Source: Lachnospiraceae bacterium (GTDB lineage Bacteria > Bacillota > Clostridia > Lachnospirales > Lachnospiraceae). From it: a stretch of 64,000 bases of DNA. The position numbers and the translations under genes are program-made. Below the pieces are notes generated by a model. The model ran no database searches. It saw only the letters and a list, made by a program, of their open reading frames with translations, and was not told the origin of the DNA. The stretch spans positions 29,684 through 93,683 of the forward strand of contig CAJTEM010000023.1 of NCBI GenBank assembly GCA_910575255.1. The letters run 5' to 3'. Shown here in pieces: positions 41,106 through 49,987 of this stretch (position 1 is its first letter; the number at the start of each line of letters is the position of its first letter).

Positions 41106-42834
41106 AAAATTAAAGCACATCTTTGCCCTGTCTGACAGGGGTGCAAAGGACATGGAAAAGGCGTTTTTTGCCTGCATCCTGCATAATCTTTCCCTGGTGG
41201 TTCCGGTGGCGCTGTTATATAACCTCATCCGTGACCTGCTGGACGGCGGGCTGCCGGAAGGGAAAAGTACATGTTACATTGTGGGGCTTGTCATTACCCT
41301 TGGGCTGGTTATGCTGACTTATTATATCCAGTACAATGCAACCTTTTTCGCCACCTATGTGGAGAGTGGTGTGCGCAGGCTTTCCCTTGCGGAGAAGCTG
41401 CGGAAGATTCCCCTGTCATTTTTCGGAAAAAAGGATCTGTCTGATCTGACGACCGTGCTTATGGCGGACTGCGCGACCTTGGAGAGCGGGCTGTCTCACT
41501 GGGTGCCTGAATTTATCGGATCGCTTATTTCCACTCTTTTGATTGCGGCGGGGCTCTTTGTCTTTGACTGGCAAATGGCACTTGCCTCTCTGTGGGTGCT
41601 GCCTGTCTCTTTCGGTATCATCCTTGCCACGGCCGGCATTATGCGTATCAGGCAGGAAAAGGTAAACCAGGTATCCATTGCGTGTTCGGACGGCATCCAG
41701 GAATGTCTGGAAACGCTGCGCGACCTGAAAGCAAACAATGCGCAGGAGAGATACCTGAAAGGGCTGGACAAAAAAATAAAGGACGTGGAGAAATATACGG
41801 TCATAGGCGAACTTACCAACGCGGTATTCCATACCTGCGGACGAATGGTGCTGAAGCTTGGCATCGCTACCACTGTGCTGGCAGGAGGGGTACTGCTGGC
41901 GGATGGCAGGATCACCCTGCTCACGTTCTTTGCCTTTATGATTTTGGTTTCCCGCGTATATGACCCGCTGATTGCCGCATTGGATAATTTAAGCGCAATT
42001 ATTATGATGAGGAATATCCAGTGCAGGCGTATGGATGAAATTTTAAGCCACCCGGAACAGGCGGGCAGGCCGAAACTGACAAACAAAGGCTATGACATTA
42101 CTTTTGATCATGTGGGGTTTTCCTATAACAGCGGGGAAAGGGTATTAAAAGATGTCTCCTTTACCGCAAAGCAGGGACAGGTTACGGCGCTAGTGGGGCC
42201 TTCCGGCGGCGGCAAGACCACAGTCTCCCGACTTGCTTCAAGGTTCTGGGACAGCCAGAAGGGAAAGATCACGGTAGGCGGCATGGATATCTCGAAAATT
42301 GAACCCGAGACGCTTATGTCCCTGTATTCCATTGTATTCCAGGACGTGACGCTGTTTAACAACACGGTCATGGAGAATATCCGTCTGGGGCGGGGGGATG
42401 CAACCGATGGGGAGGTGTTTGAAGCGGCCAGGCTTGCCAATGTAGATGAATTTGCGGAGAAGCTTCCAGAGAAGTGGAATACCCTGATCGGGGAGAACGG
42501 CTGTGAGCTGTCAGGCGGGGAGCGCCAGCGTATCTCTATTGCCAGGGCGTTTCTGAAAAACGCCCCGATTATCTTGCTGGATGAGGCGACGGCAAGTCTT
42601 GATGTGGAGAACGAGACGCTGATTCAGGAATCCCTGTCAAGACTGATTGAGAATAAGACGGTCCTGATCATCGCCCACCGTATGCGTACCGTTGCCGGGG
42701 CGGATAAGATTGTTGTCCTTTCTGATGGCACCGTGGCGGAGCAGGGCAGTTCCGAGACACTTCTGAAAAAGGACGGTATCTATGCCCGCATGGTGAAGCT
42801 GCAGACCCAGAGCCAGAGTTGGGTGATGAAATAA
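41098..42834 (+). CDS. ABC exporter half-transporter, subunit 2
   Basis: A 578-residue partner of the preceding protein. Six membrane helices are followed by an ATPase with Walker A GPSGGGKTT, signature LSGGERQR, Walker B IILLDEATASLD and switch IIAHRMRT. The ATG at 41098 is preferred over 41089; it overlaps the upstream stop. Both halves have canonical catalytic motifs. Similar length and arrangement to YbtP/YbtQ-like pairs of gut clostridia. Confidence 0.9.
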   Translation: MHEKLKHIFALSDRGAKDMEKAFFACILHNLSLVVPVALLYNLIRDLLDGGLPEGKSTCYIVGLVITLGLVMLTYYIQYNATFFATYVESGVRRLSLAEKLRKIPLSFFGKKDLSDLTTVLMADCATLESGLSHWVPEFIGSLISTLLIAAGLFVFDWQMALASLWVLPVSFGIILATAGIMRIRQEKVNQVSIACSDGIQECLETLRDLKANNAQERYLKGLDKKIKDVEKYTVIGELTNAVFHTCGRMVLKLGIATTVLAGGVLLADGRITLLTFFAFMILVSRVYDPLIAALDNLSAIIMMRNIQCRRMDEILSHPEQAGRPKLTNKGYDITFDHVGFSYNSGERVLKDVSFTAKQGQVTALVGPSGGGKTTVSRLASRFWDSQKGKITVGGMDISKIEPETLMSLYSIVFQDVTLFNNTVMENIRLGRGDATDGEVFEAARLANVDEFAEKLPEKWNTLIGENGCELSGGERQRISIARAFLKNAPIILLDEATASLDVENETLIQESLSRLIENKTVLIIAHRMRTVAGADKIVVLSDGTVAEQGSSETLLKKDGIYARMVKLQTQSQSWVMK

Positions 42835-42873
42835 TAAATGAGAAAAATTCTCAATAATGTCGCCCGATACGAA

Positions 42874-42903
42874 TTGACACAGGAAAGAAAAAGATGGTAT
42901 ACT
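42874..42903 (+). promoter_or_regulatory. Promoter of the Fur-type regulator operon
   Basis: TTGACA at 42874-42879 and TATACT at 42898-42903, spacing 18. The predicted start point lies at the left edge of the operator at 42911. Confidence 0.65.
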
Positions 42904-42910
42904 GATTTTT

Positions 42911-42927
42911 GGTTAGCAAAAACTAAC
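42911..42927. promoter_or_regulatory. Shared operator candidate, fur-operon copy
   Basis: GGTTAGCAAAAACTAAC, one base different from the site at 39169-39185. It lies 8 bases after the -10 box, where a bound repressor would block initiation. Confidence 0.6.
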
Positions 42928-42987
42928 TTTCGTTTGCATACAATTACCGTTGCGGTGGAATGGATAAAAATCGGAGTGTGAAAAGGA

Positions 42988-43590
42988 ATGGGGGAGATCG
43001 AGCGCCAGAATCCGTTTACAAAAGCAGAGGAGAATTATCAGAGGACCAAAATGCAGGAAGAGATGATCTTCCGGAAGCTGAAGGATATGGGCTGCCGTGT
43101 GACAAAGCAGAGGCGGATTCTCTTAAATGTGATCTTACAGGAGGAATGTGCCAGCTGCAAGGAGATTTATTACAAGGCCAGAAAAGAGGATCCCAGGATG
43201 GGCGCCGCCACGGTATACCGGATGATCAATCTGTTAGAAGAGATCGGAGCAATCAGCAGAAATAACATGTATACCATATCAGGCGCCGCCCGGGCCGGAT
43301 CAGGATGCAGCGAATGTCCGGAGACGGAGGAAGAAGCTGTCTGCATGGGACAGAGAAAGAAAATTGCCTGCGTGGTGGAATTGGATGACCACACATCCTG
43401 CTGTCTTTCTGCGAAGGAATGCTGCCGGGTTATGACAAAAGGCCTCAAAGCCTGCGGTTATATCCAATGCCAGAGGGTTACGAATATTCTGCTTCCCTCT
43501 TGTCTGGAAACGAAAAAACGGGTGAAAACAGGCGCTGCGGGTTCTGTAATTGAGAGAATTTCTCAACAAGGAAAAAGCGATGGAAAGTAG
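42988..43590 (+). CDS. Fur-family metalloregulator with atypical Cys-rich C-terminus
   Basis: A 200-residue Fur-type regulator. The winged helix is visible in MGCRVTKQRRILLNVILQEE ... AATVYRMINLLEEIGAI. The dimerisation part has many cysteines (SGCSECPETEEEAVC, TSCCLSAKECC, CGYIQC, LPSC) but not the usual HHHH run, so metal binding is probably different from classic Fur. It heads an operon with a mini-protein, a DUF6110 protein and a metal ATPase. It likely senses a transition metal, perhaps with help of the palindrome in its promoter. Confidence 0.82.
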   Translation: MGEIERQNPFTKAEENYQRTKMQEEMIFRKLKDMGCRVTKQRRILLNVILQEECASCKEIYYKARKEDPRMGAATVYRMINLLEEIGAISRNNMYTISGAARAGSGCSECPETEEEAVCMGQRKKIACVVELDDHTSCCLSAKECCRVMTKGLKACGYIQCQRVTNILLPSCLETKKRVKTGAAGSVIERISQQGKSDGK

Positions 43591-43635
43591 GTTTCCCATA
43601 CTTTATAATGAACATCACATAAGGAGGACTCTTGC

Positions 43636-43716
43636 ATGAAAAACCACAAATTTTGGGCGTGGGCTGCGGTGATCTGTATGGTCATGGCATTCTACACCGG
43701 CTACAAACACAAATGA
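43636..43716 (+). CDS. 26-residue membrane mini-protein
   Basis: Sequence MKNHKFWAWAAVICMVMAF, then YTGYKHK. One hydrophobic segment with a basic tail. AAGGAGG lies 9 bases before the ATG, and the next gene starts 21 bases after its stop. Such tiny ORFs accompany DUF6110 and metal ATPase genes in related clostridia as far as I recall. It may be a regulator or subunit of the ATPase. Confidence 0.65.
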   Translation: MKNHKFWAWAAVICMVMAFYTGYKHK

Positions 43717-43737
43717 GCGAAGGAGGAACTGCTTACT

Positions 43738-44055
43738 ATGATGGACATGTTCTGCAAATTGGATGGAAAAAAGACAGGGATTTTTGCTGCCGGGGTTCTG
43801 TTCGGCACAGCCGGTATCAAAGTATTATCCAGTAAAGACGCGAAAAAGATATATGTTTCCTGTACTGCGGCTGTGCTCAGAGCGAAGGAATGCATCATGA
43901 GGATGGCCGGCATTGTCCAGGAAAACGCGGAGGATATCTATTCGGAAGCCGTGGAAATGAATAAGAAGAGGGCGGCAGAGGAAATAGAACTGGAATTTGA
44001 AGATGAAAGCGAAGCCGACGAAAATCTCCGGGAAACGCCGGCGGCAGAAATATGA
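43738..44055 (+). CDS. DUF6110 family protein
   Basis: A 105-residue protein. FAAGVLFGTAGIKVLSSKDAKKIYVSCTAAVLRAKECIMR matches the DUF6110 family, a group placed next to P1B ATPases. It has one weak hydrophobic N-terminal segment and a very acidic C-terminal tail. AAGGAGG precedes the ATG, and its stop overlaps the ATPase start by 4 bases. Possibly a metal chaperone or accessory factor; no catalytic motif. Confidence 0.75.
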   Translation: MMDMFCKLDGKKTGIFAAGVLFGTAGIKVLSSKDAKKIYVSCTAAVLRAKECIMRMAGIVQENAEDIYSEAVEMNKKRAAEEIELEFEDESEADENLRETPAAEI

Positions 44056-46133
44056 AGTTTCGGATATTACATGAGATAAAAGGACGGCTGCGGATTCATA
44101 TTTTCAGTTCTCAGATGTCATGCAGGGATGCGGATATCCTTCAATACGGCCTGCTTTGCCAACCTTCCATTACTATGGTAAAGGTCTATGAGAGGAGCCA
44201 GGATGCAGTCATCTGCTATACAGGAGAGAGGGGAGACATGATAAAGTGTCTCCAAAGGTTTTCCGGTGAAAAAGTTTCGGTGCCGGAGCACGTATGGCAG
44301 AATTCCGGGCGCAGAGTAAACCGTTACTATCAGGATAAACTGATCTGGAAGATCATTCTGCGCACAGCAGCGAAGCTGTTTCTTCCCATGCCGATCCGGT
44401 GTACGGTTGTCTGCTGCCGGTCGGCCAGATTTGTCTGGAAAGGTGTACATACCCTGTGCCGGGGGCGGCTGGGAGTTTCTGTCCTGGACGGGACCGCGAT
44501 CATGGTATCCCTTTTGCGCCGGGATATGAAGACGGCAGGTTCCGTCATGTTCCTCCTTGGGATCGGAGAACTTTTGGAGGAGTGGACCCATAAGAAATCC
44601 GTGGAGGATCTGGCAAGAAGCATGTCATTGAATACAGGCCGGGTGTGGAAGCTTACGGATGGCAGAGAGAGCCTGGCGGATGCCGGGCAGATCAGGGAAG
44701 GAGACCAGGTGGTGCTCCGCATGGGAAATGTGATTCCCTTTGACGGCGTGGTCGTGGAAGGAAACGGAGCGGTGAATCAGTCTTCCATGACAGGAGAAGC
44801 CCTGCCTGTGGCCAGAGAAAAAGGCGGGTATGTGTACGCGGGAACCGTGCTGGAGGAAGGGCAGCTTACCGTCTGTGTGAAGGAGACTTCCGGTTCCAAC
44901 AAATATGAGAAGATCGTCCGGATGATCGAGGAATCGGAAAAGATGAAATCAAAGGCGGAGGGGAGGGCGGCCAGACTGGCTGACCGGCTGGTGCCCTATA
45001 CGCTCCTCGGCACGGCGCTTGTCTATCTTCTGACCAGGAACGCCACAAAAGCATTGTCTGTCCTGATGGTGGATTTTTCCTGTGCATTGAAGCTGGCCAT
45101 GCCGGTCTCTGTCCTGTCAGCGATCCGGGAAGCGGGAGCACATCGAATTACCGTAAAAGGCGGGACATTTCTGGAAAAGGTTTCCGAGGCGGATACCATC
45201 ATCTTTGATAAAACCGGAACGCTGACCAGGGCCAGGCCAACGGTTGTGGATGTGGTGCCTTTTATGGATGAGAGTCCGGAGGAACTGTTGCGTATCGCGG
45301 CATGTCTGGAGGAACATTTCCCTCATTCCATGGCAAGGGCGGTAGTCCATGCTGCCAGTGAAAAAGGGCTTACCCACGAAGAGACCCATTCCAGGGTGGA
45401 ATATATTGTGGCCCACGGGATCTCATCCATGATTGACGGGAAAAAGGTGGTAATCGGAAGTTGCCATTTCGTCTTTGAAGATGAGGGATGTACCATACCG
45501 GAGGGACTTGGAGAGCGATTTGAAGGCCTCCCGGAAGGATATTCCCATCTGTATCTGGCCATAGAAGGACAGCTGGCGGCGGTGATCTGTATCGAAGATC
45601 CTCTGAGAGAAGAAGCCGCCCCGGTGGTGGCGGCGTTAAGAAAGGCCGGTTTTGATAAGATCGTGATGATGACCGGGGACAGTGAGCGGATCGCCGGATC
45701 CATTGCTTCAAAAGTAGGCGTAGATGAATATTACTCGGAAGTGCTGCCGGAGGAGAAGGCAGACTTTGTGAAGAGAGAACGGGCGGCAGGCAGAAAGGTG
45801 ATCATGGTAGGAGACGGGATCAATGATTCCCCGGCTCTTTCCGCGGCGGATGTAGGGATCGCCATCAGCGACGGGGCACAGATTGCCAGGGAAATCGCTG
45901 ATATCACCATCGAGGCGGACAACCTGTCAGGGCTTTTGACCCTGCGCGCCGTTGGCTGCGGGCTTCTTGAAAGGATACGCAAAAACTATATCTGGATCGT
46001 GGGAATCAATTCCGGTCTGATCCTCCTTGGGATTACCGGAAGGATACAGCCCACCTCGTCTGCCATGGCTCATAATGTTTCCACTCTGATGATCGGATTG
46101 AACAGTATGAGAAACCTGGTGGATGAAAGGTAA
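44052..46133 (+). CDS. P1B-type heavy-metal transporting ATPase with variant CPC motif
   Basis: A 693-residue metal pump. An N-terminal HMA-like domain lacks the CxxC pair. Motifs are TGEALPV (actuator), DKTGTLT with the phosphorylated Asp near residue 387, the HP-type motif in EEHFPHS, and GDGINDSPAL (hinge). The membrane metal site, usually CPC, reads F-S-C at residues 342-344 (DFSCALKLAMP), so the transported ion may differ from copper or zinc. It ends the Fur-type operon and is followed by a terminator. Probably an efflux pump under metal control. Confidence 0.9.
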   Translation: MKFRILHEIKGRLRIHIFSSQMSCRDADILQYGLLCQPSITMVKVYERSQDAVICYTGERGDMIKCLQRFSGEKVSVPEHVWQNSGRRVNRYYQDKLIWKIILRTAAKLFLPMPIRCTVVCCRSARFVWKGVHTLCRGRLGVSVLDGTAIMVSLLRRDMKTAGSVMFLLGIGELLEEWTHKKSVEDLARSMSLNTGRVWKLTDGRESLADAGQIREGDQVVLRMGNVIPFDGVVVEGNGAVNQSSMTGEALPVAREKGGYVYAGTVLEEGQLTVCVKETSGSNKYEKIVRMIEESEKMKSKAEGRAARLADRLVPYTLLGTALVYLLTRNATKALSVLMVDFSCALKLAMPVSVLSAIREAGAHRITVKGGTFLEKVSEADTIIFDKTGTLTRARPTVVDVVPFMDESPEELLRIAACLEEHFPHSMARAVVHAASEKGLTHEETHSRVEYIVAHGISSMIDGKKVVIGSCHFVFEDEGCTIPEGLGERFEGLPEGYSHLYLAIEGQLAAVICIEDPLREEAAPVVAALRKAGFDKIVMMTGDSERIAGSIASKVGVDEYYSEVLPEEKADFVKRERAAGRKVIMVGDGINDSPALSAADVGIAISDGAQIAREIADITIEADNLSGLLTLRAVGCGLLERIRKNYIWIVGINSGLILLGITGRIQPTSSAMAHNVSTLMIGLNSMRNLVDER

Positions 46134-46207
46134 ATATGGGCGGGTATCTTCATGCCCGGCGGATACCGGACAGGAAGCATCGTTTGTTCCCTTGATATGG
46201 AATATGG

Positions 46208-46254
46208 AGAGAAACAGCCTTACACGCAAGTGTGGAGTCTGTTTCTCTTTATTT
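46208..46254 (+). terminator. Terminator of the metal ATPase operon
   Basis: AGAGAAACAG pairs with CTGTTTCTCT around an inner ACAC/GTGT stem, followed by TTATTT. It closes the accessory island on the right. The gap from there to 46371 has an AT-rich promoter-like stretch for the fructokinase. Confidence 0.75.
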
Positions 46255-46370
46255 ACGGTCTGTTCACACCGGAAGGCAAACGCAGATAACCATTGCTCTT
46301 TTCGGGTAAATATATTATGATAATAGACAAGTCATATATTTTTGAAAATTTTGCCATGGAGGTGTCGTTT

Positions 46371-47330
46371 ATGAAACAATTATTGGCGATTGGAGAGGCG
46401 TTGATTGATTTTATCCCTTCAGAGTCCGGCAAGGAGATGAAGCATGTTTCGGCTTTTGCACCGGCAGTGGGGGGAGCACCGGCAAATGTGTGCGGAGCTT
46501 ATGTTAAGCTGGGAGGTCAGGCTGCGATGATCACACAGCTGGGAGAGGATCCCTTTGGAGATAAGATCGCGGATGAATTTGCCGCATGTGGGATCGGCTG
46601 TGATTACGTGAAGAGGACGAGAGCAGCCAATACATCGCTGGCCTTTGTAGCACTCAAGGAGGATGGCAACCGCGAATTCTCCTTTTATCGGAAGCCGGGA
46701 GCAGATATGCTGATGGGGGCGGACGATATTCAGGAGAGCTGGTTTGCCGATATTTTCGGACTGCATTTCTGCTCTGTGTCACTGGGGGATTTTCCGATGA
46801 AGGAGGCGCATCGCCAGGCCATTCAATATGCAAAAAATGCCGGGGCGCTTGTCAGCTTTGATCCCAATCTGCGGTTTGCGCTGTGGGAGGATATAGAGGA
46901 GCTGAGAAGGGTGGTTCGTGAATTTGCACCAATGGCTCATGTGCTGAAGGTTTCGGATGAGGAGCTGGAATTCATCACCGGACATACCGATATCAGAGAA
47001 GCGCTGCCCATGCTTCAGGTTGGTAATACCCGTTTGGTTATTTATACAAAAGGGGCAGAGGGAGCCGAGTGTTACACGCAGGAAAACTGTGCGTTTGTAC
47101 CGAGCGAGAAGGTAAAAGCAGTAGATACCACAGGAGCGGGAGATGGCTTTATCGGTTCGTTTTTGTATTGTCTGTCAGCAGACGGTCTGACAGCAGCACA
47201 GCTGGATTCTCTGACCAGGGAGCAGATGGAGCGTTATCTGACATTTGCCAATAGATTCTGTGCCAGAAGCGTGATGGGCCATGGGGCGATTGCTTCCTAC
47301 CCTACGATGGAGGAGATGGAAAGCGAATGA
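46371..47330 (+). CDS. scrK: Fructokinase, PfkB family carbohydrate kinase
   Basis: A 319-residue ribokinase/PfkB-family kinase, likely phosphorylating fructose. GEALIDFIP and GGAPANVCGAYVKLGG form the substrate part, and DTTGAGDGFIGSFLY contains the catalytic Asp and anion hole. I place the start at the ATG at 46371, eight bases after GGAGG. The next gene overlaps it (ATGA). The specificity call is by resemblance to clostridial ScrK; a broader hexose kinase is possible. Confidence 0.85.
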   Translation: MKQLLAIGEALIDFIPSESGKEMKHVSAFAPAVGGAPANVCGAYVKLGGQAAMITQLGEDPFGDKIADEFAACGIGCDYVKRTRAANTSLAFVALKEDGNREFSFYRKPGADMLMGADDIQESWFADIFGLHFCSVSLGDFPMKEAHRQAIQYAKNAGALVSFDPNLRFALWEDIEELRRVVREFAPMAHVLKVSDEELEFITGHTDIREALPMLQVGNTRLVIYTKGAEGAECYTQENCAFVPSEKVKAVDTTGAGDGFIGSFLYCLSADGLTAAQLDSLTREQMERYLTFANRFCARSVMGHGAIASYPTMEEMESE

Positions 47331-47965
47331 GAACATCCAGGACAGCTATGGCAGTACTGATGCTGTTGGCAGGATTATCGGTCGGATTAGTGGCAAAGTC
47401 GGGAGCGGGAAAACAAGCAGGAATTATTCCGGTAGCGGATATTCTGACAGCGTCCAGGGATGAGCAGCTCGAAGATTGGGAAACCTTGATTTTAGATGAG
47501 GAGGTGCCTTTGGTTCCGGGACCAGGGATGTTAGGCACGGAGGGTGGAGCGGCAGCAGGGTATGCGCCGCCAGTGATACAGGAGAGTCCGTACGTCCGCC
47601 GGGTGGTGGCCTTGGTGAATGAGGAACGAACAAAAGCCGGTTTGCTTCCCCTGGAGAAGTCTGACGAAGTATCTTCGGCAGCTGCTGTCCGGGCGCAGGA
47701 ACTCCCATCCAGCTTTTCTCATACAAGGCCGGATGGAAGCGCATACCGTACCGTGCTGGAGCAGATCGGGATCCGATACCGCAGTTGTGGAGAGAATGTT
47801 GCTTACGGATATTCGACGCCAGAGGCAGTGATGTCTGCATGGATGGGCAGTGAAGGACACAGAGACAATATTCTGAATGAAGGCTATACCAATATTGGGG
47901 TGGGATATTTCATGGACAGCAGTGGTTTGGGGTACTGGACACAGATATTTACTGTAAAAAAATAA
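47327..47965 (+). CDS. Secreted CAP/SCP-domain protein (YkwD-like)
   Basis: A 212-residue protein with an N-terminal signal or anchor helix (TAMAVLMLLAGLSVGLV) and a spacer. A CAP domain covers residues about 87-210: VVALVNEERTKAGLLPLEKSDEV, FSHTRPDGS, CGENVAYGY, GHRDNILN and GVGYFMD. The His/Glu residues of the CAP cavity are present. Its role is unknown, perhaps in cell wall or sporulation as for YkwD. It is coupled to the fructokinase by a 4-base overlap. Confidence 0.88.
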   Translation: MRTSRTAMAVLMLLAGLSVGLVAKSGAGKQAGIIPVADILTASRDEQLEDWETLILDEEVPLVPGPGMLGTEGGAAAGYAPPVIQESPYVRRVVALVNEERTKAGLLPLEKSDEVSSAAAVRAQELPSSFSHTRPDGSAYRTVLEQIGIRYRSCGENVAYGYSTPEAVMSAWMGSEGHRDNILNEGYTNIGVGYFMDSSGLGYWTQIFTVKK

Positions 47966-47998
47966 AGTCTGAAAATAAGATCAAAAAGCGCCTTAAAA

Positions 47999-48075
47999 TG
48001 TCAAAAATGCGTGATAACGGTTGATTAGCCAGATGCGGATAATACAGATAAGGGTGTTGTCGCGCATTTTTGACA
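47999..48075. repeat. Long stem-loop between CAP and rhomboid genes
   Basis: Arms TGTCAAAAATGCGTGATAAC (47999-48018) and 48056-48075 pair over 20 positions, 18 Watson-Crick and two G-U as plus-strand RNA, around a 37-base loop. No T-run follows, so it is not a standard terminator. The first 13 bases of the arms are perfect. Confidence 0.65.
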
Positions 48076-48176
48076 CTATGTATGATATATTGTCCCAATT
48101 GTTGCGAAAATAATGATAAAATATCGGTGATGTTCGACAATGAAGGAACTGTCATCAGATATTGGAGATGATAGCT

Positions 48177-48812
48177 ATGGATTGGCGAAACAGAAAGAAA
48201 GCATGGGTTAATAGTATTCTGATTGCTTTAAATATTTTATATTTTTTGTATTTGGAGATAACGGGATCCAGTGAGGACACCTTGTTCATGCTGCATCATG
48301 GAGCTATGTATCCGCCCCTGATTGTGGAGGAGAAAGAGTATTACCGTCTATTAACATCTATGTTCATGCACTTTGGAATTCACCACATTACCAACAATAT
48401 GATGTTTTTATTTATATTAGGTGACAATATGGAGCGCGCATTGGGCAGCATAAAATATATGCTGTTTTATCTGATGTGTGGGCTGGGAGCAAATGTGATT
48501 TCTCTGATTGCCGAGCTGGATAGCTCTGTGCAGGCAGTGGGAGCCGGAGCTTCGGGGGCGATTTTCGGAGTTATCGGAGGGCTTCTTTATGTAGTGACGA
48601 TAAACCGGGGACAATTGGAAGATCTAAATACCAGGCAATTGGCCATCATCATTATTTTTTCGCTTGGCTTTGGTTTTACCAGTACTGGCGTGGACAATAT
48701 GGCACATGTGGCTGGACTGATAATCGGAATTATTCTGGCTGCTGTTCTTTATCAAAAGCCCAGTGTTCCATCCAGACCGGTCAGAGAACGGGAGTACTGG
48801 TGGGACAGATAA
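48177..48812 (+). CDS. Rhomboid family intramembrane serine protease
   Basis: A 211-residue membrane protease with about six helices. GAGASGAIFGVIGG has the nucleophilic Ser, HVAGLIIG the catalytic His, and HFGIHHITNNMMFLFILGDNMER the H-x-x-x-N type oxyanion region. The ATG at 48177 is preferred (GGAG 10 bases upstream). Substrates unknown. Confidence 0.9.
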   Translation: MDWRNRKKAWVNSILIALNILYFLYLEITGSSEDTLFMLHHGAMYPPLIVEEKEYYRLLTSMFMHFGIHHITNNMMFLFILGDNMERALGSIKYMLFYLMCGLGANVISLIAELDSSVQAVGAGASGAIFGVIGGLLYVVTINRGQLEDLNTRQLAIIIIFSLGFGFTSTGVDNMAHVAGLIIGIILAAVLYQKPSVPSRPVREREYWWDR

Positions 48813-48882
48813 AGGGAACAAGTGAAAGAGCATTTACGAATGTGGGTTTATTCAAAAGGAATGCACAGAACGGAGGGATAGC

Positions 48883-49299
48883 ATGAGAGATGATAATTGT
48901 ATTTTTTGTAAAATAGCAAACGGGGAGATTCCGTCGGCAACTGTATACGAGGATCCGGATTTTCGGGTGATTCTGGATCTGGGGCCGGCATCCAAAGGAC
49001 ATGCGCTGATTCTGCCGAAGTCACATTTTAAGGATTTGTGTGATGCAGATCCAGAGGCGATGGCGAAAATCCTGCCACTGGCAGGAAGGTTAGGTAAGGC
49101 GATGAAGGAGAGTCTTAATGCAAGCGGTTTTAATGTAGTACAAAATAACGGCGCCAGTGCCGGACAGACGGTATTTCATCTTCATGTGCATGTGATACCA
49201 CGCTATGATGGCGGACCGGAGATGGTAGCCTGGAAGCCAGGAAAGGAAGAGGCCGAGGAACTGGCAAAAACAGCAGAAAAGGTAGCGGCACAGTTGTAG
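48883..49299 (+). CDS. HIT family nucleotide hydrolase/transferase
   Basis: A 138-residue histidine triad protein. HLHVHVIPRY is the triad, and CIFCKIANGEIPS is the N-terminal CxxC that binds zinc in many Firmicutes HIT proteins. Likely hydrolyses adenosine phosphoramidates or similar. AACGGAGGG precedes the ATG. Confidence 0.93.
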   Translation: MRDDNCIFCKIANGEIPSATVYEDPDFRVILDLGPASKGHALILPKSHFKDLCDADPEAMAKILPLAGRLGKAMKESLNASGFNVVQNNGASAGQTVFHLHVHVIPRYDGGPEMVAWKPGKEEAEELAKTAEKVAAQL

Positions 49300-49324
49300 G
49301 GTACGAAAGAGGGGGAGTGGGATT

Positions 49325-49903
49325 ATGAATGCAAAGGATGAACGATTTCGTGCAATTTATACGAAATATGTACAGCTGTTACGTATTATTGCAAGAAAAA
49401 GGAACATACCAGAAGCCGATATTGAGGATTTGGTACAGGAGACATTTACCGCATACTACAGCCACTATCCCCTGGACTGGTCGGAATGCCAGATAAAAGC
49501 AGTACTAACAAAGATTATGAGAAACCGGTGCGTTGATTATTTCAGAAAACAGGATAAATGGCTGCTGACTTACTGCGATCCGGTTGAAATACAGGAAAGA
49601 ATGTTTTCAGAAGAGGAGAGATTCGGCCGCGACAGTCTTAGTGCATATCTGGAGCATCAGGAGCTGGAGAATGTCTTAAATGCATTGAGCAGTATGAAAG
49701 ATGATTGGGCAAGGGTGTTTGTGTTGTATGTAATTGAGGGACGGCCGATGTCGGAAGTTAGCGAAATCATGGATTTGAGTGCAGATGCCTGCAGAGCGAG
49801 ACTGTCAAGAGGGAGAAAGTACTTAAGACAATATCTCTGTCCGGAGGAGCCGGAGAAATATCGACCTTCCGTAAAGCACAAGGCCTCTCCGGAAGGCGCA
49901 TGA
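49325..49903 (+). CDS. ECF-type RNA polymerase sigma factor
   Basis: A 192-residue sigma-70 family factor of the extracytoplasmic function group. Region 2 is DIEDLVQETFTAYYSH ... RNRCVDYFRKQ, and region 4 is VIEGRPMSEVSEIMDLSADACRARLSRGRKYLRQ. Its acidic end has no extra domain. AGAGGGGG precedes the ATG. A partner anti-sigma factor is not directly adjacent; the membrane protein at 51.9 kb is a candidate, separated by murG and a repeat. Confidence 0.88.
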   Translation: MNAKDERFRAIYTKYVQLLRIIARKRNIPEADIEDLVQETFTAYYSHYPLDWSECQIKAVLTKIMRNRCVDYFRKQDKWLLTYCDPVEIQERMFSEEERFGRDSLSAYLEHQELENVLNALSSMKDDWARVFVLYVIEGRPMSEVSEIMDLSADACRARLSRGRKYLRQYLCPEEPEKYRPSVKHKASPEGA

Positions 49904-49987
49904 TCCCTGGAGCAGAACTGCTTTGGTCAGAGTCAGGAACCGATACATCGTTTTGCAGATAGTGATACCAACTGTTAGCCAGTTTTC

